A DNA stretch of 64,000 nucleotides from Eutypa lata. Taxonomy: Eukaryota > Ascomycota > Sordariomycetes > Xylariales > Diatrypaceae. The stretch covers positions 310,001 to 374,000 of the forward strand of contig JAKULF010000014.1 in assembly GCA_022661535.1 (NCBI GenBank), in the 5' to 3' direction. Positions within the stretch are counted from its first letter, which is position 1. Every line of letters starts with the position of its first letter. Both the position numbers and the translations under genes were made by a program. The notes beneath the pieces were generated by a model, which saw only the letters and a program-made list of their open reading frames with translations, had not been told where the DNA came from and ran no database searches. Shown here in pieces: positions 45,766-55,156 of the stretch.

Positions 45766-46887
45766 GATGAGGTTTCAAATACGAAATGACAACAAGTTGG
45801 GGTTTCAACGTAGTTAATACTCCAATATAGGATTTCCTACGAAGGTATCTAAGGGAGGAAATAGAGTATTGATGTCTTATATGCGAGCGTAAGTGTTTCG
45901 ATTAGGAAGTATATCAGCTCAGTACCAAGTAGCTAGGTGAATGCGTGGAACTTAGATCAGTTAGTGACACTCCGCCGAATACTAGGTAGTTTAGAGAGCT
46001 GATAGGTGCATATCTAGGCAATCAATGCCTCGCTAAAAACAAGCTGTGAAACATTGAATTAATGAAGGATATGAAGGTGGATGTACCCACCGAGGTAATA
46101 TCAAAGATAATTGATATCCAAATGTATCATATGTATCTCTTCACGTAAGACAAGTATACTCATGACTTAATCCCTCCCTTGCTTCTAGAAATAACGGGAG
46201 GCTACATCAATTACAGATACCTAGTACATATGTACCTTTTGGCAGGCGCTGTTCTGCCATGCCTCACCGCTGATCCAGATTAAGCGGCTATTACAATGGC
46301 AGAATGGTTAATTCCAGGATTGCTACTTCGTAGACTGCCGCGATATTGAATCTTATAAAATCTAAGTAGGACGGTCTCGTCATAGACCCGCAGAGACTGT
46401 ACATGTAGCGCTTAATGCGTCACGACTACCATCACGGCCTCTATGTAGCTCTCTAGGTACCATGCCTCCCCTAAGTCCTAGCTGGTAATTAAGGCACGGC
46501 ATAAAATATATTCATAAGATATACCTATTTTTTTCGTATAGGCCTTTTTGTATGAGATTTCCATAAGCCTTCGCTTCGCTTCCTATGTAACGTGTATACT
46601 ACGTAGTAAAGATCTCGAGGCACCTACTTGCTAATCGAGATCTTTCGCCGCCCTTTTAAGTGTAGTACATAGCCGGCTCCCTACATCCCTCCATGCAAAG
46701 TTTTTAGACCGTCATAATAGCTTGAGAGACTGGTAGAACACTTGTACGTATGTAGTCGCCTAGGAGACCGTTAGAATAGTCGGCCCCGTTTATTTATAGC
46801 CACTAGAGATAGCTATTCACTAGCCTGGCGCACTCAATCAAGTACGAAGAAAAGGCGAAAATCCATCACCAATCTAACAAACAACCT
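45766..46887. other. Spacer between EMC2 and tRNA-Met
   Basis: 1.12 kb containing the EMC2 promoter and the tRNA 5' flank. AT-rich; no gene was seen. Confidence 0.5.
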
Positions 46888-47011
46888 GTCTTCGTGGCTC
46901 AGTTGGTTAGAGCGCCGGTCTCATATTATATCCCAATATAATTCTCTATGACTCGATCGTTTCAACGATTGGGATATCCGGAGATCGCCAGTTCGATCCT
47001 GGCCGAGGACA
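46888..47011 (+). tRNA. tRNA-Met (CAU), elongator type, with 50-nt intron
   Basis: The acceptor stem GTCTTCG (46888-46894) pairs with CGAGGAC (47004-47010), and the discriminator is A47011. The D stem is GCTC/GAGC. The T stem GCCAG/CTGGC encloses the loop TTCGATC. The anticodon loop becomes CTCATAA after removal of intron 46926-46975, placed canonically one base 3' of the anticodon CAT (46922-46924). The anticodon stem CCGG/CCGG is closed by a U-U mismatch at 31-39. The T-loop sequence TTCG and the 1:72 G-C pair exclude the initiator tRNA. Box A (GGCTCAGTTGG) and box B (GTTCGATCC) are internal. No CCA is encoded, as expected in eukaryotes. Confidence 0.87.
46926..46975 (+). other. tRNA-Met intron with 10-bp self-complementary helix
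   Basis: ATATCCCAAT at 46928-46937 is complementary to ATTGGGATAT at 46968-46977. The second arm extends two bases into the 3' exon (positions 38-39 of the mature tRNA), giving the exon-intron pairing expected near the splice site of a pre-tRNA. Confidence 0.75.
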
Positions 47012-47035
47012 GTAATTGGTTAGAACCCAGTAAAC

Positions 47036-47044
47036 TTTTTTTTT
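47036..47044 (+). terminator. RNA polymerase III oligo-T terminator
   Basis: Nine T residues begin 25 nt downstream of the tRNA end, followed by further T-rich sequence. This is the expected Pol III stop signal. Confidence 0.8.
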
Positions 47045-47450
47045 CTTTTTCTCTTTTTCTTCTTCACCTTGTACAAATATTTTAATTAAAGCTAGAAAGA
47101 CGCTTTACATATACCTATCAGGTATTCACGACTTGCGTTAAGTACATAGAGCACGTATACATAGTAAGTTGAAACGCAAGGTTCCTTGTGCGACGAGGTG
47201 AACTATTAGATCTCTCTTCATCTACCGAGACTATGCATCTTGCAGGTTTTTGCGCCACGCACGCAAGTAAGCAGGTAAGGCTCTCAGTCAAGGCATACTG
47301 CATACATGGATAGCTCGCCGACCCCTACTCACTGGCATTCTAGTTGTTGAGTGAGTAGGTGGGTGCTATTTAAATTCTTCCTCTATATATATATAGTTCT
47401 TCCATCATTTTTGGTGTTGACTAGTAACTGCTGAGAATCTTGATCATTTG

Positions 47451-50330
47451 ATGGCCGAAGTCGCCGGTCTTGCGATAGGCGCCTTCGCCTTGATCGGAGC
47501 GTTCAAAGACTGCATAGACCTTTTCTCGTACTTCAGCGCGGCTCGCTCGCTGGGCCGCGATTACGAGATTGCCCATACTAAGCTCGAGATAGAGAAAGTC
47601 CTCCTACTTCAATGGGCCGACAAAGTCAAGCTCCTGAGCCACGATTATGATCGCAGGCTCGACCAGCCGGTGGTGCGGGAAGCTGTCGCAAAAGTCCTAG
47701 CCAGCGTGAAACTTCTGCTTGATGAAAGCCAGACGATATGCAATCGGTATGGATTCAAAAGGGTAGATTATGTGGTGGCGGACAACCGACGACGACAAAT
47801 GGACTTGCTCGGCGATAATCGAATGCAGACCTTCACGTTGGAGTTCGATCAGCTCAACGTTCGCTTGAATCGAAGACGTGAGCATGTGTCGACAATTGGT
47901 AAGGCGAGATGGGCTGTGGTTGATAAGCAGAAGTTCCATGAAATGATACAGGAGCTTTCCTATTTTATTGCCAAGTTGCACAACATTGTTCCAACTGATG
48001 GCTATGGTATATTCGACATGGCGAAAGAAGATTTCAAAAGCGTCCGCGACCTTAGCCACTTGCGCCTAATATATGACGCTTCCCTAGACCAAAATGACAC
48101 CTTCGCTCAGCAGGCAGATCTCCGTATCCAATCAATATGCGAGGAAAGGATTTTGAATAGACTCTGGTTCCGGACCATCGATGAGCGGCTCGCCGGAGTA
48201 AAGCCTCCCCATTCTCAGACCCTGAAATGGGCCCTTGATCCCTCTAAAGTTGGCATTGAGTGGGACAGCCTTCCTATCTGGTTGAAGTCTGGTAGTGGGA
48301 TATATTGGTTGTCCGGGAAGGCAGGAAGTGGGAAATCAACTCTGATGAAGTATTTGCTCAACCATCCAAGCACCAGGACGCTGCTGTCAGAATGGGCAAA
48401 GCCGCATGTCTTAATTCTAGATAGCTTCTTTTTCTGGCACGCTGGAACGCCTGAACAGCGATCCCTGGAGGGGCTTTGGAGAGCCCTGTTGTTTAAAGTG
48501 CTCGACTCGGACCGTTCGCTTATACCAAGGCTACTTCCCACCATGTGGCGTGAGGCACGCGCTTCGGATTCCAGGTCCGTGGAGTTGGACCTGCCATCAA
48601 AAGCAGAACAGCAAAGCGCATTTGACCGCCTTCTAATGATACAAAACCACACAAGACGCTTTTGCTTTCTGATAGATGGGCTTGATGAATACACGGGAGA
48701 CTACTTCGAGGGTATCAACTTTCTCAAACGACTTACCACCAATGTGAATTTTAAGGTCGTTCTCTCCAGCAGGCCAATACCAGAATGTGTCGATGCATTT
48801 GCCGGAAGCCCCAAGCTCCACCTTCAGAAGCTTACCAAGGACGACATTTCTTGTTATGTCAACACCACTATTCATTCGCAGCCGTATTCCAAGACCCTGA
48901 TGGGGCAAGACAGAGAACGTGGCGAAAGGCTAGTTCAAGACCTTATCGGGAAAGCCTCAGGAGTTTTCCTATGGGTGGTTCTAGCATGCCGATCGATCCT
49001 CGAAGGATTTGCCGCATTCGATAGTATTGCTGATCTCGAGGGTCGTGTCAACGAGTTACCGCCCGAACTCGAAGAACTATTTCAACACATGCTCGGCAGG
49101 GTTCCTCGTCGATATCAGGAGCAAGCCTCAAAGCTTCTGAGATTGGTGTTCCGGCATCATCTCGTCATTCGGCGAATGGCGGCCCCTACTCTGGGTCTAG
49201 CCCTAGTTGAAGAATGTGATTTCCATATTGGAGGAACTTCCCAAACGGAAGAGTGGTCCCGAGGCGAACTACGGAATAAATGTGAGATTCTAGAGGGACG
49301 GTTGAGGAGCCGCTGCTGCGGGTTGCTGGAAGTTAAGGATAAATGGACTAGCAACCTGCATTGCTTTTGCCGTCCTGCTCATGGCCATCATGACATCCTC
49401 GTAGACTCCCAGGTTCAATTCGTCCACCGAACCGTCTTTGAGTTCCTCGAGTCTCCGGCCGTCTGGCAAATCCCGTGCCTTCAACTAAGTAGAAATATCA
49501 CGTTCGATCCTTCGGTCGTGCTGACGCAGATGTCTACTCATCTACTAGGTACGAGCTACTTGTCCGGCCACAAGCCCTTTAGGAAATTGATAACCCATGC
49601 TTTGAGAACAGCGGAGACAATCGAATCCTCAAATACGCAAAGTCTCATCACGATTTTCCAACAACTGGAAACTCTACTACTGGAAGATCCGCATGGATAT
49701 CTACCAGCAGTTGTTAAGACCCTGCTGCGACAATACAAGGAATGGTATGCCAGCATAACGGACTGCCCTGTCATATTAACTCTATCCATCCAGGCTGGGT
49801 ATACCGATCTTCTACGTATTATCGAGAAATACAGCAAGTTGGATTACTCCGTCATAACCGACTGTGCCCCGCTGGTATATCACGCTATATTCCGCCCATG
49901 CTGGCGCGAGACATATAACTATGACATTGCGCATGTTTCGCGCCAAACCCTACAGCGTATTATATCTGCTGGTTGTGATATAAGCGCGGTAATTTTCCAT
50001 CGGGACCCTTCGGGACGCGATACCTGGGATGTCTGGACCGACTTGCTCGAACAAGGTGAACAACCATGGAAAGGCCAGCTGGAAGTCTTAGACACCGTTA
50101 CGTACATGCTGAATATTGGAATACATATCGAAGACGTTGCGGTTCAGCGCCTCCAACGTTGGGTACGCCAACGATTCATCGATGACGAAGGCGCTGATAT
50201 ATGGGTTTCTAGCAGCGCCAAGGCTCTATCTGAGTTGTTAGCTCAATATGGAACCCAGCGGAAGTCTATCGTTGATGCCACCCCCCCTTATGATGAACAT
50301 CACTTCAGGGGGACTTGCTGTGCTCAATAA
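47451..50330 (+). CDS. HeLo-NACHT NLR-like cell-death receptor
   Basis: An intronless frame of 959 aa from ATG 47451. Residues 1 to about 205 look like a HeLo domain (MAEVAGLAIGAFALIGAFKD, then SAARSLGRDYEIAHTKLEIE), the helical membrane-targeting death domain of HET-S-type proteins. The NACHT ATPase follows: P-loop GKAGSGKST (about 289-297), Walker B FCFLIDGLDEY (about 404-416) and the sensor KVVLSSRPIPE. A helical region ends in FVHRTVFEFLESP, typical of the segment after NACHT in fungal receptors. No ankyrin, TPR or WD repeats are visible in the last 300 residues, so the ligand-sensing part is of unrecognised type. Such NLRs act in allorecognition and possibly antibacterial or antiviral defence. 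All ATPase motifs are intact, and no frame damage is seen, unlike the HET relic at 28.9 kb. Confidence 0.88.
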   Translation: MAEVAGLAIGAFALIGAFKDCIDLFSYFSAARSLGRDYEIAHTKLEIEKVLLLQWADKVKLLSHDYDRRLDQPVVREAVAKVLASVKLLLDESQTICNRYGFKRVDYVVADNRRRQMDLLGDNRMQTFTLEFDQLNVRLNRRREHVSTIGKARWAVVDKQKFHEMIQELSYFIAKLHNIVPTDGYGIFDMAKEDFKSVRDLSHLRLIYDASLDQNDTFAQQADLRIQSICEERILNRLWFRTIDERLAGVKPPHSQTLKWALDPSKVGIEWDSLPIWLKSGSGIYWLSGKAGSGKSTLMKYLLNHPSTRTLLSEWAKPHVLILDSFFFWHAGTPEQRSLEGLWRALLFKVLDSDRSLIPRLLPTMWREARASDSRSVELDLPSKAEQQSAFDRLLMIQNHTRRFCFLIDGLDEYTGDYFEGINFLKRLTTNVNFKVVLSSRPIPECVDAFAGSPKLHLQKLTKDDISCYVNTTIHSQPYSKTLMGQDRERGERLVQDLIGKASGVFLWVVLACRSILEGFAAFDSIADLEGRVNELPPELEELFQHMLGRVPRRYQEQASKLLRLVFRHHLVIRRMAAPTLGLALVEECDFHIGGTSQTEEWSRGELRNKCEILEGRLRSRCCGLLEVKDKWTSNLHCFCRPAHGHHDILVDSQVQFVHRTVFEFLESPAVWQIPCLQLSRNITFDPSVVLTQMSTHLLGTSYLSGHKPFRKLITHALRTAETIESSNTQSLITIFQQLETLLLEDPHGYLPAVVKTLLRQYKEWYASITDCPVILTLSIQAGYTDLLRIIEKYSKLDYSVITDCAPLVYHAIFRPCWRETYNYDIAHVSRQTLQRIISAGCDISAVIFHRDPSGRDTWDVWTDLLEQGEQPWKGQLEVLDTVTYMLNIGIHIEDVAVQRLQRWVRQRFIDDEGADIWVSSSAKALSELLAQYGTQRKSIVDATPPYDEHHFRGTCCAQ

Positions 50331-51629
50331 ATCATTGCTCGAATAGCAAAACTATCCGTCTCCACAGCGCTTAGTCTTAATGGAATCAATCCATTAACCA
50401 GATTCTTGGCTACCAGTGTAGATTCATTCCCTATTCTCGATTGTGCATCAACTGGAGATGGTGTGTAAGTAGTGGTGATTGGGTATATATTAGGAAGAGG
50501 CCGCGGTTACTGTGTATAACTTGGAACATGAAGCTAACGATTACGTATGCCCTGGACAACAAGTAGGAAACGTTTCTAACGGTGCTGGCCGCTATTTGAA
50601 CATTGGAGTGAATAAATAATCTGGACGGACTATCTTCACGAATGGGACATTTGGAGTTGTGCTTACTGGACCTGCAGAACATGCCCTTTTTCTTTCTTCA
50701 TTCTTACGAGGTACTATTTTCCGTATGTATATATAAATAGGTATATTAGACGGACGACACATCGTTTCTTTGTAGTCTGGTAGGAGGGGGGCAGGGGGGA
50801 ACCCTTATGTGACTAGGATGGCGATTACCGGAATAAAGGGTGAAAATGATGGTCACGCAGAGGCTTAAACTCCTAGCAGGCCAAAGGATTGGATTGGATA
50901 TAGCAAAAAAGACTTGGTTATGAGGCTAAAATAGCAAGTACATATCTATGTAGTCGAACGAAGAAGTTTATGACATGATTCTTCTATAAACATATCACTG
51001 TATCGAGCCCTAACATCAAGTATGATGGCTGGTTCACGTGGGGTGGGGGAGCGAGTAGTTGCGTAGCTGGTTCGGTACGTGGGTAGATAGGATATGACAG
51101 GCGCGTCGCGTTAGCTAAAATGATATTAGGTGAGCTTTCCCGATGCTGTTGTATCGAGAGGGGAGTTCGTAAAAGACTTCGAGTCGGATGGCCAACTAGG
51201 TAGGTAGGTATCATTATGAGTTTTAGCATCAAGTAAACGTCCGCATAGTGTACTATTAGCAGTTTAGGAACAGACATTAATGTAAATAAACCACAATCAC
51301 AGGAAAATGTAGCAACACTGCATCACATGGTTCACTGATTTTGGTTCATTTTTCATTCGGGGTACCTATACGACCGATTTGGCGCAGGTCCGAAACCAGA
51401 ACCTGTAGAGCCGGCGACATGATAAATCCCCTACCCTATGACCTTTTCGCCCCTTGCCTTTCCTCGAATTGCGCGGCACGACAGGAGCCAAATATGATCT
51501 GATCGAGTTTCCCTTAATAAAAACCCACACGCCGGATCTAGTTGCAAGTTACGATTCATGATGTTGTGTGATATCATGCGATTTGTGGCGAAAAAACAGA
51601 AGAACGACGACCCGAGGTCAACAGCCGAA
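50331..51629. other. Convergent 3' spacer, NLR / RPL16
   Basis: 1.3 kb between two stop codons. No protein-like frame or RNA gene was recognised. Confidence 0.5.
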
Positions 51630-52849
51630 TTAATAGCCGTACGCCTTGAGAGCCTCCTCCGTCTTAGCATTCACGCTCGCGTTCTTCTTGGCGTCTGTCT
51701 GTTGTCTCAGAGCCAGCTTCTTGCGCTCGTAGTAGGCCGCGCCCTTGGCCTTGCGTCGCTCCTCCAGTCTGTGATTCATGATAAGTTAGTTTGGGAAATG
51801 TGTAACTGATGGAATAATAGACGATAGGTCACATCGGAACATATCGCTACGGCCACAGAGTATGACGTACCTCTCAACAACATCCTGGTACTTCCAGCCA
51901 ACCTCGTGGCTCAGACGACCGACGGTGCAGAACTTGCGGCCGGGTTGCAGTCTGAGGACACGGAGAGCCTGGGGAACAACGACCTTCTTCTTCTTGTCGT
52001 AAGGGGGAGGGACACCCTCGAAGACCTTAAGTCTCTCCAGAGCAGCAGCACCTCGGGCAGTCTTGTGAGGAATCATTCCACGGACGGTCTTGTAGAAGAT
52101 TCTTGAGGGGGCACGGAAATGGAAAGGACCTGGAAGGCGGTGTTAGAATTGAAAGTCTTTTAAGCGACATCCGAAGCATCTTGGGACGTCGAAAATCGTA
52201 GGAAGACGGGGAAATATTACGTACCACCCCGAGTTGGGTTGTATCGAGTCATCTTGCGCAGGTAGGCATGGTACTTCACTGTAGTCCGTGTCAGCTATTA
52301 TCAATCTCGTTGTCTCTCGTTCCAATCCATCCAACAGGCCATAGTCTCTTCAGCCTAACCCCAATCTCCCCAAGGCCTACAATCCATAGAATGCAACAAT
52401 CGAAGGAATACGAAAAGAGATAGTGGTGACGTACGCTTAGCGCGGAAGAACTCGCCGGAGATGTTGAGGGCCTCGGTGCGGACGACAACGATCTTCTGGC
52501 CGTTGAGCAGCTGCTTTGCGACAATACTGGCGAGTCTACCGAGGAGGTGACCCTTGCCATCGATGACGATCTAGAAAGCGAAAATGTACGGATTAGTCTT
52601 CTGGACAGTAAAATTCTTGAATGGTAATTCTTTGCATCCAATCCATTTATCCAATCCATCTGGAGATATTGAATCCAGTGCCCATCAAAAGGTTTGACGT
52701 AATGGCTTCCTCGTAATCGAACTCAAGTCGCAAATTGAAACCCCCAGATATTTCCAAATAGTCCACACAATTGTAATGATTTCGCAAGGCATTAAGTATG
52801 CAAGGGTCGGGTCAGGGTAAGTACTTACAACAGGCTCGAATGAGGACAT
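51630..52849 (-). CDS. RPL16: 60S ribosomal protein uL13 (L16)
   Basis: Five exons, 52849-52829, 52570-52435, 52278-52225, 52129-51871 and 51768-51630, give 202 aa, close to the 197-203 aa of fungal L16. The first exon encodes only MSSFEPV. The family blocks [66 protein letters not shown] and [20 protein letters not shown] are continuous after splicing. It is a structural protein of the large cytosolic ribosomal subunit. The many introns and the large first intron (258 nt) are usual for ribosomal protein genes. Upstream, TTAGGGC (53197-53203) and TAGGGCTAA (53220-53228) may be promoter elements. Confidence 0.95.
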
Positions 52850-53899
52850 CTTTCCGGATCGTCAACCAGGCGGTTGGAGGGTCGAAGAGAAAGGAAGGTG
52901 AAATAAGGAAGCAAGCCCACAAGAACGCAAAACAAGGCGAGTTGCTGCGTTTCCTAGAGCTTTACTTACTGTCGTAATCCTCACCGGTGGGATTTCGTGG
53001 GTTGGTGGTTGTCGGTCGTTAGTCGTGGGTTGAATGTGTTGATATTCTCAAAATGCACCAGGTTGAGAAATATCGGCCACAGAATGTGATCGGGAATTAG
53101 CCGCCTTTCCGGATCTGGTCTTAGTGGGGCACAATCAATCCAAGCGAAAAATTGAAAGAGAAAGGGTTTTGTGCTTGTCAGAAAAAGGTGGTGGTGTTAG
53201 GGCATAATAGTCAAGCGGATAGGGCTAAGACTTCTTATCACCTGGCACCGATAACTTTTCGGCTGCCGCTAGGTACAGAGGTACTTACCTAAAAGCCTAT
53301 AAAAATCTAGATCCACACCTGTACAATTTAGCCCTGTTCATCCAATCACATAATCACATAGATACAGACAGACACACATGCATACAACACTGATATCATC
53401 CCGTGATAATAAGATGGTAATATTCGGCCGTGTCTTTATTCTCCCATCATCGGTTTAGTGCTGCAGAGAAACAGAGGCTGAGAGGTCAGTTGATATCCTA
53501 CGCTACTAAAAATCATAATGAGAATATTAAAACACATGAGGGCTATAATCATCATATCTTAGGTACAATGCATCATCATACACCATCATGCAATCTGAAT
53601 TATTTATATCTTTGCACCTTTGTGTATATATTTTCATTTGCCATCAAACTTGTGTCATTAATACACGCTGAATAGACTATCGGGTTAACAAACACTCTGC
53701 CATGCCTTGCCCTAATGAACCCTGACTAGATGCAAATAAAATCCATATTCTCAATCCGTTGACACACATAAATAGCATCAATTGGTAGCAATGTCTGGAA
53801 ACGCCCTTGACTGTCTGGAAATATCGTAGAACGCCAAAGTGGAATAACTGGATATGAGTAGCATAGAATGGCTTTCGGGTTACTCGAAGGGATCGATAA
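52850..53899. promoter_or_regulatory. RPL16 upstream region with TTAGGGC-type motifs
   Basis: About 1 kb covering the RPL16 5' flank and the BAG gene 3' flank. TTAGGGC at 53197-53203 and TAGGGCTAA at 53220-53228 resemble Tbf1-type (AACCCTAA-like) sites known from ribosomal protein promoters in fungi. The role here is inferred from position only. Confidence 0.35.
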
Positions 53900-55156
53900 T
53901 CAAGATTGTGCCTTATTTGTTTCGTCAACGTGCTTGAGAATACCCTGGACACGATTGACCAACTCTTTCCTCCTTGACCTAATTTCTGGATCGCCACCAG
54001 TGTCCACCTCGTCTAGCTTCAACAGTACGTGTTGCATCACCGTCTCGCTGATTTTCCGATGCTCATCCGCGCGCTTCTTAGAGTCAGTAGGGGGTTTAGC
54101 AATGTAGTCCCTGCAGAGCGGCAGCATTTGGGACTCAAAGTGTTCGCTGATAGCATTCAGCTTCTCTATGGGGCCCGCTGGTACCGTAGGCGATGGTATC
54201 CTGGAGGGATGTCTTGATCTCTCGTCCGACGGCGTCTTCCCGCCAGTACTTCCATCTCTCTCCCGATCCGGCATATTCAAGTACGAGGCGTTTTCGCGCT
54301 GGCTACCCTGGTCTTTTCTCTTCTTCTTCTTGTTGCCACCCTTGTTGTTCTTCTTGTTCTTGCGGGGCTTACTCTCCTCTCTAGCCTCCGCAACAACGAC
54401 CTCCTCGCCACTATCGGTACCACTGACGGCTCCGTCCTCATCATCCTCGTCGGACAGCTTGCCCTCGGGCATTATGAGAAGTAGCTCGCTATTGTTCTTG
54501 ACGCCATAGTCGCGGATGGGCTTGTCTTGAACCTTGAGCTGGCGACCCTTGTACAACATCTTAGTCCGTCGTCTGCGGCGATCGCTTAGCTTCATGATCA
54601 AGGCGATGCGGTTGAGGACATCCTCGACGTAAACTTTGCCATCGCCGATGGAGTAGGCTGGAAAAATGACGGGATATGAGGCTCCCTTATGCTTAATCAT
54701 AAGTACGTCGTCTTCTTCGTCATCGATTGGAGGTGGAACGTGTCTATTTTCCGGCTCGTAGGTTCGGGGTGTTGACCGCTCGAGGTCCTCGGATGTGATA
54801 TAGCTGTAGTCGTCATCGGTGATTTGGGGGATACCCTGATCATCCGTCTGTGATGCATACGGCGATATGCCGTCGCGAGTCGAAGCCCATCCTCCGTACC
54901 GAGACATGCCGTATGGTACCGCGAGAGCAACACAGGCTAAGGTAGAGTAGAGAAGTGTAGGAGACAGACCTCGGGCCTCGAGAAACTCGTTAGACTCAAC
55001 AAGTGCGTCTGAAAGGTGTCCGATGGCGCCGTGTACGTAGGTCTGCAAGGCGGGTGGCAGATATGAGGTGATGTTCTGGAAGGCACCAGATGATGCCTGG
55101 AGTAGTTGGTTGGAAGCCACCTTGGCGAGGTTTGCGTTGTCCTTGAGAAAGGACAC
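53900..55156 (-). CDS. BAG-domain co-chaperone with ubiquitin-like domain (Snl1/Bag101 type)
   Basis: A single open frame of up to 418 codons. It has a short N-terminal helical part, a hydrophobic segment (LSPTLLYSTLACVALAVPYGM, about 64-84), an acidic linker and a ubiquitin-like region (about 150-230) with YKGRQLKVQDKPIRDYG. A Lys/Asn/Ser-rich basic linker follows, then a BAG domain (about 325-415): PIEKLNAISEHFESQMLP and HVLLKLDEVDTGGDPEIRSR. BAG domains bind the Hsp70 ATPase domain and act as nucleotide-exchange factors; a membrane-anchored version resembles yeast Snl1 and fission-yeast Bag101. The 5' end is unresolved: the frame opens with GTG at 55156, a stop lies at 55171-55169, and no in-frame ATG occurs until about residue 84. 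A spliced leader exon could not be found. Confidence 0.8.
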   Translation of the reverse strand: MSFLKDNANLAKVASNQLLQASSGAFQNITSYLPPALQTYVHGAIGHLSDALVESNEFLEARGLSPTLLYSTLACVALAVPYGMSRYGGWASTRDGISPYASQTDDQGIPQITDDDYSYITSEDLERSTPRTYEPENRHVPPPIDDEEDDVLMIKHKGASYPVIFPAYSIGDGKVYVEDVLNRIALIMKLSDRRRRRTKMLYKGRQLKVQDKPIRDYGVKNNSELLLIMPEGKLSDEDDEDGAVSGTDSGEEVVVAEAREESKPRKNKKNNKGGNKKKKRKDQGSQRENASYLNMPDRERDGSTGGKTPSDERSRHPSRIPSPTVPAGPIEKLNAISEHFESQMLPLCRDYIAKPPTDSKKRADEHRKISETVMQHVLLKLDEVDTGGDPEIRSRRKELVNRVQGILKHVDETNKAQS

